A stretch of 64,000 nt of DNA from Aculops lycopersici. Its lineage: Eukaryota > Arthropoda > Arachnida > Trombidiformes > Eriophyidae. The notes beneath the pieces are model-generated. The model saw nothing but the letters and a program-made list of their open reading frames with translations, did not search any database and was not told the origin of the DNA. The translations under genes were made by a program, and so were the position numbers. Shown here in pieces: positions 41,709-51,254 of this stretch. Position 1 is the first letter of the stretch. Every line of letters starts with the position of its first letter. The stretch spans positions 2,103,521-2,167,520 of the forward strand of contig WNKI01000005.1 in assembly GCA_015350385.1 (NCBI GenBank), given 5' to 3'.

Positions 41709-44700
41709 TCATTCAAAATGTGACAACCATCTGGTTAGCTTGGGTTCGATTTGGTTGCGCCAGTAGATATTTGAACGGATAACCTCTAGGCTTGACAGAA
41801 TAGCGCGCTCCAGATTATGGGGCCAATTGGCCTGTTGATTTGGGTGTTGATACAATTTTTGCATCATAACTTGATGTTGGCGTCTCTTAGTATCGAAGAA
41901 AACCTTCACTTCTTCGTAGTCCAATTTGGTGGCAAAATGTTTCGTCGATTCTAATATCATAGTTTCAAGTATTTGCTGTTGTTGGGTTTGGTAGGTATCT
42001 CTATGGTCGAAATGATCCTTTTGATCACCGGAATCCTCTTCAGAGTAATAGTCCATATTTTGCATTGAATCATATTGCATGAAACCGTACTTTTCAATTA
42101 GAGTATTCCAATTCAATCTAACAAAACGCCACAAATACAGACGAGCAACGGGGTTCTTTCCCAGAGTTTGCATAACATGCTTCAGATGGTGGGGTTGGAT
42201 TTTTGTGGAATCAATGGAGTAGTTGAGGAATTGTTCTAGTAGCCAGGTGTTTTGAGTCGAGGCTAATGCTGTTAGCAATTGTTTCTTCTCATTCTCGCCA
42301 CTAGATCCACCGTATGAATCTCCATTTGCATCCGTTAGAATGCTTTGCTGATTTCCGGCCACATTACTCGCCGCAGGTATAATTGGGAGGTTTTGTTTGC
42401 CTATCGTTGACTCAAGTCCATTTTGAGACTTGGAAGTGACTTGCACCAAATCCACTGAAACCAGCTGCTGATATTTATGCCAACAATGGAACCATTCCTG
42501 TTGGTCGCCATAGCGAACACCAGCCACGTAGACGATCTCCTGTAAATTGGGCACAATGAATCTGTTATTCTTGAACCAATTCTTAAACTCTTGCTTCGCC
42601 TTGGCCACCGTTTTATCGTCACCCATTTGTAGCGCTAAACTGAAGAGTTGGCGTCTTAGTTTTCGCATCAAATGCGGCCCATCATCCTTCCACCCAATTA
42701 CACTTCCAATCGGTTGCATGAGCTTCAGCACGTACCTATGCCACAGGGGGTTCTGATTGAGTAGCGTTTGCAGGTGGTCAAAAAGTTTCAGTACCACATT
42801 CCAAGGAGCATACTCCCGTTCGCCAACCTCAAGGTACAAGGTCAGGTTCATAGCCAAACCAACGTTTAGTTTTCCCATTCTCATCAATGTCAGTGCATCG
42901 TCCAACAAATTTGCCCGATCCAGAGGATTCAACAAGTGGTTACTGTAGTGTGATTTGCTTAGCAAATCACTCAGCGATTCCCAGTTGCGATCGTCATAAT
43001 TGACTCGCACCAGAGAGGACTGGTTCACATTCAATTTGAACCAAGGAGGTGAGAAGGAGCTTGAGGTCAACTTTGTCGAGCTACCACTCAAGGCGACATA
43101 ATTTTGGTGATCCTGGTCTTGACCATTGAATGGCAACTCCATCTCTGCACTGTGCATCCAGAAAAACTTTGGCCACTTTGGATTGAAGCGAGACACGAAC
43201 ATCAAGGGGATAGGCCAAACGGATGGATCAACTTCCTGCTCCTCATTCCTGCCGTCGCTACTTTGGGTTTGCTGAGCAATTCTTGACGGTTCAACCACCT
43301 GCTCACCGGTACCTTGATCTGAATCCAGGCTCAATTGCGACCAAGCAGGCGATAGCCTCTCCTGTTTCAAATGGATTCTATCCCGATAAGTGTGCACAGT
43401 TACTAGAGGAAACCCTCGTCTCTCCATCCAAATTGATGCAACTAAATCCAAATTGTCCACCAGACGAGACGATGATCTCATTCTATTTGATTGGAGGTCA
43501 ATTCCATTAGGTTCCAAATCTTCAGTTTGTTGCTGGTGCGACTCAAAGTTGGCCTCCAGCTTGCCACTTCCGGTTCGTACAAAAACAACACGCTCATTTT
43601 GATCACTCAGCTGGATTTGTCTTTTCAAGTGGCGTTTTTGCTGATGGTTGTTGTGGTGCATTTGACCTTCAAGCGGCGAGACGAGCTCTTCGATGGGCCG
43701 ATACAAAGCAGTGCCATTCACAGTGGGATAATTAAACACGTAGCGTGGCGAGAGAAACTTGCCAACGTCCAATTGGGTTTGCGGTTCACTTGATCCCTCT
43801 AAAGTTAGTTGCTCGCCAAATTGGCGCCAAAATTGCAAACTACCCATTGTTTTCAATCGATAGGTTGTCAGGCAGCGGCGCAACAAACGAGCCTGAGCCT
43901 CGATGGAGGGGAGCAAATTGAACAAGAGCATATGAACGACGGCCGAGCCTTTGTTATTGTTTGCTGGAGCCAAATTAAGTTTGCTTCCAGTTGATTGGGT
44001 CATTAGGTCAGCTGAATGTTTGCTCTGATGTCCGGTTACATTTGGCTCCAATTCGTCGTTGTTATTGTAGTTGCTGTAGTGCGACTCGCCAATTGACGAG
44101 TCAACCAATGAATCTCCACCACTACTGGTCACGACAGGTGATGTCATCGGCAAATCCTCAATAATTGGTGACGATGAGCCAACAGATTGGCTTCCGATTG
44201 AACTCGCTCCTGTACCTGAGATTGTGCCCGCACCTGTGCCCATTAAAGTATTAGAGTCAATAACAATATCGTCGCCTGCAAGAAGAGCCTCGTGGATGGA
44301 GCTAACCGGGAACTGCTCGTCCAATTTCCAATCCAACTGCACGCTCGACAGTGCTACTGATTCCAAATATTGACACAACGCCTCGTAGATCCACAAATCC
44401 GACCAACTCCTTGGAGCAATCAAGTTTCCCAAGTATTGATATGCCAACTGATGCGAGATTTGAGACGATATTTGTTCTATTAGATTTTGGTTAATGAGAT
44501 TTGGGTCCAGTAGAAGCTGCGACGATTTAAACAATAACAAGCCAAAGCTACCGATTGATCGATCAATTTGATGTTGTTGCTGGTTTGTGTTTAGCTGCAA
44601 AAGTTGTGATTGTGACAAATGAGATTGTAACGGAATCGCAACCAAATCCATCTTCTCCATTGGATACGATTGCTGCAGGTGAGTTTGGTAAAAGGCCAGT

Positions 44701-47700
44701 AGCTGAGGCACAAGTTGGCTGGCGAATTCGGCTTGACCCAAGTGCTCAAATTGTGATAATATTTGCACCTGGATATATTTTAAATCCTTTTGGTTTACCT
44801 GATGAGTGGGTTTGAAATGTTGTTGCTGTTGTTGTTGCTGCTTTAGTCTTAACGATTGGAGCTGGACCAAACGCGAAGTGATGGATTTCATGTTCTGATT
44901 GTCGCCAACTACAAGGGCAACCAAATGAGTTCCAATTGGAATGGGAGTTTCCTCGAAAACACTCATTTGCAAGCTTCCATCTGAAGTATAGGGAACCTTT
45001 TCCCGCTTTAAACTATTGAACAAAACCTGATGTTGTTGATCATGAACCAAGTTTAGCTGGAACTTTGCCCTTAAATTTGGCTGATCCAAACATGGGAACA
45101 ATTGACGCGCATTCGAGGGTTCAAGCTGCGTGTACAGCATGCTCTTAACTTCCGCTTCCGGTTGGGCAAAGTAATCGGCGTACTGGACAAATACTAATCC
45201 ATTTTGTTCGCGTCGATTATTAGTGATATCATCTTCATTCTCTAAACCTGATTTCGAAGCCATCAAACTCGTTTTGTTGAACGATAAATTCAATACAAAT
45301 CTCCTTTGACCCGTCGATGTAAGCACACTAGACTGGCCGTTTGAGTTTATGGATGAGAAGGGAAGCTCGCCGAAGTCAGGTGATATTTGTCGAGCTGTCA
45401 GCTGATCTTGGTTCGAGTTGGAGGTTGAACTTGCGATTGGATCAATCATATCACGCAACTCTATGTACATCTGTTCAAACTTGTGGTTCTGTACCACTCT
45501 CTTGATGGCCACTTGCTTAAGGCCATTCTTGATTGCAGCATCACTGTTTTCATCAGTCCCATTCAAGCGACCACCACCTGCTAATGAAGGAACTTTAAAC
45601 CAAAGTGTCAGCTCAACCAGATTAAGTCTGTCGCAATTGAGAATCAAGTATCTTGTTGGTCGCTCTAGGATAAACTCAATCTTGGTCATGCCCAACAACA
45701 AGCGACTTGTTAGATTTGGGTGCAGAAATAAATCGTAGGTTTGTGGCTGGATGAATGGAGGTAACTGATGGGAGATCCATGGATTCAGCAGGTCTCTTGA
45801 CATTTCATCGCGCCACTTGCTTGGATGATCTTGTTTCAATTGAGCCAATCGTGCTGCGTGCAATTCCCGAGTCGACTTGTCCGTTTCCAGATTGAATCTC
45901 AATGGATTCTCGCCGACAATGGATTTAGCCAACTCAATCAATGTCGTTGATTTGATTGCACTTTTCGGTGATGTTTGATCGGAGGTAATATTGGCATTTG
46001 TGGCTGGTATTGTGTCATATTGAAACAATAAGTCAATGCTCTTGCCAATCAAATTATCCTGCCCATCGTCCAGCGGAATGTCAAGCTCATCTGCTTCGGC
46101 CACCACCATTTCAGCAATCAAATTTGGGTCCAATAACGAGAGCCGATCTAAGAAGAAGCCAAGCAACGTTTTTGAGGGACGAAATTTTGGTTGGTTCGGA
46201 TCGAGGAAACTTGCGGGAATTTCGAGTTGGTCGTAGAGTTCAGCCAAATGTCTGTGGTCTAATTGGCTCAATGTTAGCATCATTCGATGGTATCTCCTGC
46301 TCAGGAGATGGCAAAATTTCCGCTTTAAAATATCACTACTCCTGCTGATTCTTCTATGATCCAGTTTGAATAGTAAATTTGAACAGCTAATCAAATGGTG
46401 TGATGTTTGTTTGATTAGATTGCTCATAATAATGAATTGTTGCAAATCATAACTATTGCTTGTCGGAAAACTCCTCAAAAGCTCCGGTTCAGATTCAGCC
46501 AACATCAACATGGAGAGCAAATTTCTAATACCAACCTGATTGCTTGGCGACAGGTTGATGTTGTTCCCGTTATTACTATCATAATTGTTACCGTTGATGT
46601 TATTATCATTTCCATGGTGCAAATTAAACGTCACTATGGGCGCCATGGCAAAACTGAATATATTTGCAAACGACTTTTGGCTAGTTTGTTGGCGCCACTT
46701 CACTAGAGGCCAGTACAAATTTGAAAGCAAAGTTAGACCAACCAAATCCTGGTCCAACTCCGTCAGTTTAGGAAGGTAGCTAATTTTTTTGATTCTCGAT
46801 GACGCAGGCAAATCCTCAGGTAGATTTGATGTCTCAGTGCCAAGTTTTGTCCTATTTGCTTCCGTTGAAGGAGCAAACGTTTGATAATCCGAGGGTTGAA
46901 AGCCTAGGAGTTGATCTGTGAACGAAGTTAGATCAATGTAATCATTGTTTGCCAATTGGATATTTGTCAAGTGAGCAATTGTTTGTTGAAATTGATTAAG
47001 TCGCTCGCTTCTCTCAATCAATAACAGGTGTCCGCGTATGGAGGCATCAATTTGTTCTTGAAATTTAGTTTGACTCTTTCGCCTCATCTCATCTGAAGCT
47101 CGGCTGTTCTGTGCGTTATTCTTTGAGTTATACCGCTGCTCAGGTGGCCACAACCAGGATAAATCGTAATCTGAATCGTCAATCAACAAACTGAATCTGT
47201 TTTGCTGGTACATTCGCAAGGATTTGGAGTAGATAACGCCAATTAGCAAACAGATTAGGGCGAATAGAATGAGTGAGACCAAAACGGATGCCAACAGGCG
47301 ATACCTGAAAACGCGATCAACTTTTGCCAATGAAATCACATTGTCCAAAGTGGAGGTGCATCGATCTTCTCGTTGATCCTCAGGTGGTCGTGGCGGATTA
47401 TGCTTGCTACTCTGTCTCGAAACTAAACTGGTCGCCACTCCTCCCGATTTCCTAGTCGATCGGCGCGAAGCTCTTTCAAGGTCACTGAGGGTTGCAGGTT
47501 GTCGTGTCACAGTGAAATTTGCATCGCGCCTGGCACCTGTTGTTCCCCTAAGTGATTTGTATCTCGTTGTTTCCATCGAGTTTCCGCGTGAGCAATTTAT
47601 CATGGCCAGCGGATCCGAGGTCAGGTCCGAGTCGGAGCTGCGCGTTCGTACACGCCAAGGGCGCTTGAAGGTCAGCGAGTTCCACCACCACCTTCGCCTG

Positions 47701-50700
47701 GCGGGTGCCTGGTTTGTTGGATTGTGCCGATTTGCATGGACGGATATAGTGGTTTGTCTTGAGTTTGAGTTTGTATTTGAACCTGATACCACTGGCAAAT
47801 GCGAGTCGCTGGCGGCGGATATGAGCTCGTGGTCGCTCATTAGCTGCGCCGCAAGTCTATTGTCTGATCTGGCGCCCAAATTCATGGTTACAGCTTCACG
47901 AGCGCCACTGCTACTTGACGTGGTCTCGCTGCTCAAATTACTCTGACTACTTGATGGCAATTTGATGCAACTGCCTGCTGTTCCTGCCTCCCGAACTTCC
48001 GCTTGGCGACCCATGAAACGAGTCTCCTCCTCATCGTGTGCAGCAAGGTGATTATTGTTGCTTCCGCTGCCATTCAACTCCAATTGCTGCTTCTCGCTTA
48101 AAGGACCTTGAGTTGAGTTGTCATAACAATATTCGTAGGCGTGTAAAGAATGAGGTTGACCTTGAGTTGAGTTCAACGAGGACGAGTAGAACATTGAGGA
48201 TGAGCCACCTGTGGATCCGCCGGTGGAGTTTTGTTTCAATTGTTTCAATCTCAACAACTCCTGGCCAACCACTGACCTATTGGACGAAGAGCCGCCAGTT
48301 GCGTAAGCAGAAGTCGAGGACGAAGACGAGATCGCCAGTGATGCTGCCGTGTATGCTGTTGAGTGAGGATTATTAATTTGAGATTTATCTACTTGCTTGT
48401 CCCTCTTGAGGTCAAGGTCTCGCTTTTGCTGCTGGCAAATCATGACGTGATTCGAAACAGTTGGTTGATCGTGCAAGCGATAGACTGAAGCCGAGGCAAA
48501 GGAACTCGTTGGTTGCAGCTCGTCGATGGGAATCGTACAGGAACTTAGCGATCGTCGGGCGGAAACTCGACTACTTAGGCACTTTGGTCCGCGTTTAACC
48601 AAATTTGACACCACAGACATGAGAGCAGAAAGGCGAACAATGGTACTGGCCACTTGAGTATTCGAATCGCTCAATCCATTGGCTCGTCTCTTGGCTTGAG
48701 TTTTGTTTGAACGCAAACCTTTTTGCTTTGACCTATAGTTTCGTTGAGAAAAGTCGTCATTGTTGTCATCTTCCTCCTCCCCACCTTCATCCGAATGGAA
48801 ACTCGTGGACGGAGGCGTTGAGTTTTGGCACTGTGATGAGGTTTCGGAGGAAGTGGATACGGAGGAGGGGGACATTAACTCGGCTGCATTCAATGGGTTG
48901 GCGGGCGGTTGTCTCGAAAGGATCCTCTCCAATTGCTGTGAGTTGCTTTTCAAGTTGGAGGTGAAATCTGAGCTGTTGCTTTGGCTCAACGGATTTGGAA
49001 ACTGCGACCACCTGCCTAGAGTGGAAGCCACCGACTGACTACCTCTCATTTGGTTATTGTTATCCAAGAATCTCTGAGTAGCTAGCTGCTGCTGCTCAGT
49101 TTGCCTGGCGACCGCAACAGTCAGGTGATGTGGTGGCTTATTGTGGCGCCTGTAGTCGATTGTGGAGGACAAATAAGGACTCTGTCTAGTGTCTTGCCGG
49201 CGAGTTGGGCGACGGTTGCGAGTGTCACGCTCGGTGTCGCTCGAATCAATTAGCCAACAATGAGCGCTAATGGCATTAGGGTTGCCACTGGAGGTTGCAT
49301 TGACTGGAGGTCCCTTGCTTTTATTTTTCCCTCCAGTCGACCGATTATTGCCGCCACTTCCGGTGGCTCGCAAACCCGAAGCTGTGGCGCCGACCATCGT
49401 GTAGTAGCGCGACGCCGAGGGCGACACGCTGCGCTCACCTCTCAGGTGAGCGCAGCCCGTGACCGCCGACCTGTGACGGCGCCTCAGCTTCCGGTGATGC
49501 GACGGCTGCTGTTCTCGCGACTCCAGGTTGCGTAAAGATTGCTGCCGCCTCCTACTTCTTGACTGCTCGCCTGCGAGCTCGTCGTTGAGAGATGCGGTCT
49601 GAGGAGCGGAGGGAAGAGAGCTACTGCTAGGGCCATAGTAGTTACCATTGTTGCCGGTATTAAAATGCTGCCCAGCTTGGCTGCATGCTGAAACCATGCT
49701 AATGGAACTTGGATTAGTCATTTGCGGTAACGGTGGCCGCTGTTGGCGCATTGGTATAGCATGTGTCGCTTGAGTTGCGGTGGGAAGATTCTGGTTTTGG
49801 TTTTTGTAGTGCTGCTGCTGCTGTTGTTGTTGTTGATGGTGGTGTTGTGATTGCGCAACGCCATTGGACGCGCCAATCAATTGGTTGCGCTGCTTCTGCT
49901 GTTGCGCTGCTGCCGCCAGGTGTGCGCCAGGTGCGCCTCCGCTGATTCCCGCCAAACTTTGGCTCGCTCCTGCCAGCTGATTGGCCATTGGAGGCGCTGC
50001 GCTAGTGTTAGCGGAAATCGATGGCTGGTGCTGTTGTTGTAGTTGTTGTTGCTGGTTAGTCTGCCAGCGCCACTGCCTCTGCATAGATTCACAGCCAGAT
50101 ATCACATGATTTATTGGCGAGCCAGTGAACGTTGCTTGGATTGGCTGCGGTTGCTTGTGCTGTTTCTCTAGCGCCAGTGGCCTTGCCGATGCGACGCCTA
50201 TTTGGCAGTTTGCGCCACTAAAGCCGCCACCGATAGCTTGCCGATTCAACATTGAAACTTGATTGTTATCTGGGCACCCGGCCAAATTGATCCTCGTAAT
50301 GGCGACGTTGGTCATGTTTGCTGCTGCCGCTGCGCCGGCGGCGGCGGCCATAGCGTTAGTTAGCGGGCTACTTCCGGCTCGCGCCAAGCTAACTGTGTTA
50401 AAGGTGGAGCCTCCCGCGTAATGCGACTGCGATTGCAATTGGCCATCGTTCGCGTTGGAAAAGCGTCGCAAATCACCTGTCGTCTCGTTGGGAAACCTAA
50501 GCGCGCTGGGCGCCGTGAACTGGATGGCAGCTGAGCGGGAAGATTGCATCAAGAGTTGGCTTGCATCTAAAGTCTGCGGGTTACCCGCACCCATTCCCAC
50601 TCGGGTTGCCGTGCCATAGGAGGGCGGGGCCAGGTTCCCGCTCATCAAACTCAACGTCGTGGTGGTGGCCTCCAAATCGTCGCACTGAGTTGTTTGAGTG

Positions 50701-51254
50701 GAGGGCAAGTTCTCGGACTCTAGCTCTTGGTTGTTGAAGTTCATGGAAGAGGTCGCTAGATGTTGTTGCATAGTAGTGGATTGCCGTTGCTGTGTAATGC
50801 AGTTAAAAGTATCACTCATCAGGTTAACTCGACTCTCGTTACCAACCACCAGTTTTCCGTTGTTATTATCCAACATATTCTCATTATTATTATGATTATT
50901 ATTATTATTGTTAGTTGGGAATTGAATTCCGTTCAAATCACAGGTTCGTTGTTGTTGTTGTTCTTTTTGCTGCCCCTTTTGCTCCAAAGTTTGCTGCTCG
51001 ATTTCTTCCAAATTATCGTTATTGTTGTTTGCCGCCGATCCGCTCAAACCAAAACCTATCGGCTGATTGTTGGTTGCGTAGTCGTCGAGCTCGTCGTTGG
51101 TGCTCATGGTTTCGCTGCAATTTGTAACTTGATCATCGGCAATCATTACAAGCTGCTGCTGCTCCTGACCGCCGGGCTCCTCGTTGGGCCCAACGGGATT
51201 GTCCACTGCAGGTGAGCCAACTGCTGGGGCGCCAACCGCCAGAGTCTCGTCCAT
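41709..51254 (-). CDS. Giant type II membrane protein with inactive M1 aminopeptidase ectodomain
   Basis: A 3181-codon frame without an intron from ATG at 51254. Residues 1-1315 are a low-complexity Gln/Asn/Ser-rich, presumably cytoplasmic region with no recognised domain. A membrane segment follows at about 1316-1339 (ASVLVSLILFALICLLIGVI), then a long stalk. From about 1828 an M1-family fold runs to the end: QTYDLFLHP, TQLEPSNARQLFPCLDQPNL, the helix pair with spacing HxxxY-x18-E, and an ERAP1-type C-terminal domain (FKLNVNQSSLVRVNYD at about 2738, RANLLDDALTLMRMG, YLEVGEREYAPW). Catalytic features are lost: HEXXH reads H2268-QLAY, GAMEN is degraded to GSFG (2235-2238), and the Tyr before KGSAVV (about 2435) is Asn. 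Only His2268 and Glu2291 remain. Likely a binding or adhesion protein. Cryptic splice sites inside the N-terminal part cannot be excluded. Confidence 0.85.
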   Translation of the reverse strand: MDETLAVGAPAVGSPAVDNPVGPNEEPGGQEQQQLVMIADDQVTNCSETMSTNDELDDYATNNQPIGFGLSGSAANNNNDNLEEIEQQTLEQKGQQKEQQQQRTCDLNGIQFPTNNNNNNHNNNENMLDNNNGKLVVGNESRVNLMSDTFNCITQQRQSTTMQQHLATSSMNFNNQELESENLPSTQTTQCDDLEATTTTLSLMSGNLAPPSYGTATRVGMGAGNPQTLDASQLLMQSSRSAAIQFTAPSALRFPNETTGDLRRFSNANDGQLQSQSHYAGGSTFNTVSLARAGSSPLTNAMAAAAGAAAAANMTNVAITRINLAGCPDNNQVSMLNRQAIGGGFSGANCQIGVASARPLALEKQHKQPQPIQATFTGSPINHVISGCESMQRQWRWQTNQQQQLQQQHQPSISANTSAAPPMANQLAGASQSLAGISGGAPGAHLAAAAQQQKQRNQLIGASNGVAQSQHHHQQQQQQQQHYKNQNQNLPTATQATHAIPMRQQRPPLPQMTNPSSISMVSACSQAGQHFNTGNNGNYYGPSSSSLPSAPQTASLNDELAGEQSRSRRRQQSLRNLESREQQPSHHRKLRRRHRSAVTGCAHLRGERSVSPSASRYYTMVGATASGLRATGSGGNNRSTGGKNKSKGPPVNATSSGNPNAISAHCWLIDSSDTERDTRNRRPTRRQDTRQSPYLSSTIDYRRHNKPPHHLTVAVARQTEQQQLATQRFLDNNNQMRGSQSVASTLGRWSQFPNPLSQSNSSDFTSNLKSNSQQLERILSRQPPANPLNAAELMSPSSVSTSSETSSQCQNSTPPSTSFHSDEGGEEEDDNNDDFSQRNYRSKQKGLRSNKTQAKRRANGLSDSNTQVASTIVRLSALMSVVSNLVKRGPKCLSSRVSARRSLSSCTIPIDELQPTSSFASASVYRLHDQPTVSNHVMICQQQKRDLDLKRDKQVDKSQINNPHSTAYTAASLAISSSSSTSAYATGGSSSNRSVVGQELLRLKQLKQNSTGGSTGGSSSMFYSSSLNSTQGQPHSLHAYEYCYDNSTQGPLSEKQQLELNGSGSNNNHLAAHDEEETRFMGRQAEVREAGTAGSCIKLPSSSQSNLSSETTSSSSGAREAVTMNLGARSDNRLAAQLMSDHELISAASDSHLPVVSGSNTNSNSRQTTISVHANRHNPTNQAPARRRWWWNSLTFKRPWRVRTRSSDSDLTSDPLAMINCSRGNSMETTRYKSLRGTTGARRDANFTVTRQPATLSDLERASRRSTRKSGGVATSLVSRQSSKHNPPRPPEDQREDRCTSTLDNVISLAKVDRVFRYRLLASVLVSLILFALICLLIGVIYSKSLRMYQQNRFSLLIDDSDYDLSWLWPPEQRYNSKNNAQNSRASDEMRRKSQTKFQEQIDASIRGHLLLIERSERLNQFQQTIAHLTNIQLANNDYIDLTSFTDQLLGFQPSDYQTFAPSTEANRTKLGTETSNLPEDLPASSRIKKISYLPKLTELDQDLVGLTLLSNLYWPLVKWRQQTSQKSFANIFSFAMAPIVTFNLHHGNDNNINGNNYDSNNGNNINLSPSNQVGIRNLLSMLMLAESEPELLRSFPTSNSYDLQQFIIMSNLIKQTSHHLISCSNLLFKLDHRRISRSSDILKRKFCHLLSRRYHRMMLTLSQLDHRHLAELYDQLEIPASFLDPNQPKFRPSKTLLGFFLDRLSLLDPNLIAEMVVAEADELDIPLDDGQDNLIGKSIDLLFQYDTIPATNANITSDQTSPKSAIKSTTLIELAKSIVGENPLRFNLETDKSTRELHAARLAQLKQDHPSKWRDEMSRDLLNPWISHQLPPFIQPQTYDLFLHPNLTSRLLLGMTKIEFILERPTRYLILNCDRLNLVELTLWFKVPSLAGGGRLNGTDENSDAAIKNGLKQVAIKRVVQNHKFEQMYIELRDMIDPIASSTSNSNQDQLTARQISPDFGELPFSSINSNGQSSVLTSTGQRRFVLNLSFNKTSLMASKSGLENEDDITNNRREQNGLVFVQYADYFAQPEAEVKSMLYTQLEPSNARQLFPCLDQPNLRAKFQLNLVHDQQHQVLFNSLKREKVPYTSDGSLQMSVFEETPIPIGTHLVALVVGDNQNMKSITSRLVQLQSLRLKQQQQQQQHFKPTHQVNQKDLKYIQVQILSQFEHLGQAEFASQLVPQLLAFYQTHLQQSYPMEKMDLVAIPLQSHLSQSQLLQLNTNQQQHQIDRSIGSFGLLLFKSSQLLLDPNLINQNLIEQISSQISHQLAYQYLGNLIAPRSWSDLWIYEALCQYLESVALSSVQLDWKLDEQFPVSSIHEALLAGDDIVIDSNTLMGTGAGTISGTGASSIGSQSVGSSSPIIEDLPMTSPVVTSSGGDSLVDSSIGESHYSNYNNNDELEPNVTGHQSKHSADLMTQSTGSKLNLAPANNNKGSAVVHMLLFNLLPSIEAQARLLRRCLTTYRLKTMGSLQFWRQFGEQLTLEGSSEPQTQLDVGKFLSPRYVFNYPTVNGTALYRPIEELVSPLEGQMHHNNHQQKRHLKRQIQLSDQNERVVFVRTGSGKLEANFESHQQQTEDLEPNGIDLQSNRMRSSSRLVDNLDLVASIWMERRGFPLVTVHTYRDRIHLKQERLSPAWSQLSLDSDQGTGEQVVEPSRIAQQTQSSDGRNEEQEVDPSVWPIPLMFVSRFNPKWPKFFWMHSAEMELPFNGQDQDHQNYVALSGSSTKLTSSSFSPPWFKLNVNQSSLVRVNYDDRNWESLSDLLSKSHYSNHLLNPLDRANLLDDALTLMRMGKLNVGLAMNLTLYLEVGEREYAPWNVVLKLFDHLQTLLNQNPLWHRYVLKLMQPIGSVIGWKDDGPHLMRKLRRQLFSLALQMGDDKTVAKAKQEFKNWFKNNRFIVPNLQEIVYVAGVRYGDQQEWFHCWHKYQQLVSVDLVQVTSKSQNGLESTIGKQNLPIIPAASNVAGNQQSILTDANGDSYGGSSGENEKKQLLTALASTQNTWLLEQFLNYSIDSTKIQPHHLKHVMQTLGKNPVARLYLWRFVRLNWNTLIEKYGFMQYDSMQNMDYYSEEDSGDQKDHFDHRDTYQTQQQQILETMILESTKHFATKLDYEEVKVFFDTKRRQHQVMMQKLYQHPNQQANWPHNLERAILSSLEVIRSNIYWRNQIEPKLTRWLSHFE
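49428..49456. repeat. 13-bp perfect inverted repeat inside the giant ORF
   Basis: GCTGCGCTCACCT, three bases, then its exact reverse complement. On the coding strand it includes AGAGGTGAGC, a good splice-donor match, so a regulated hairpin-masked donor is conceivable. No matching intron was identified. Confidence 0.7.
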
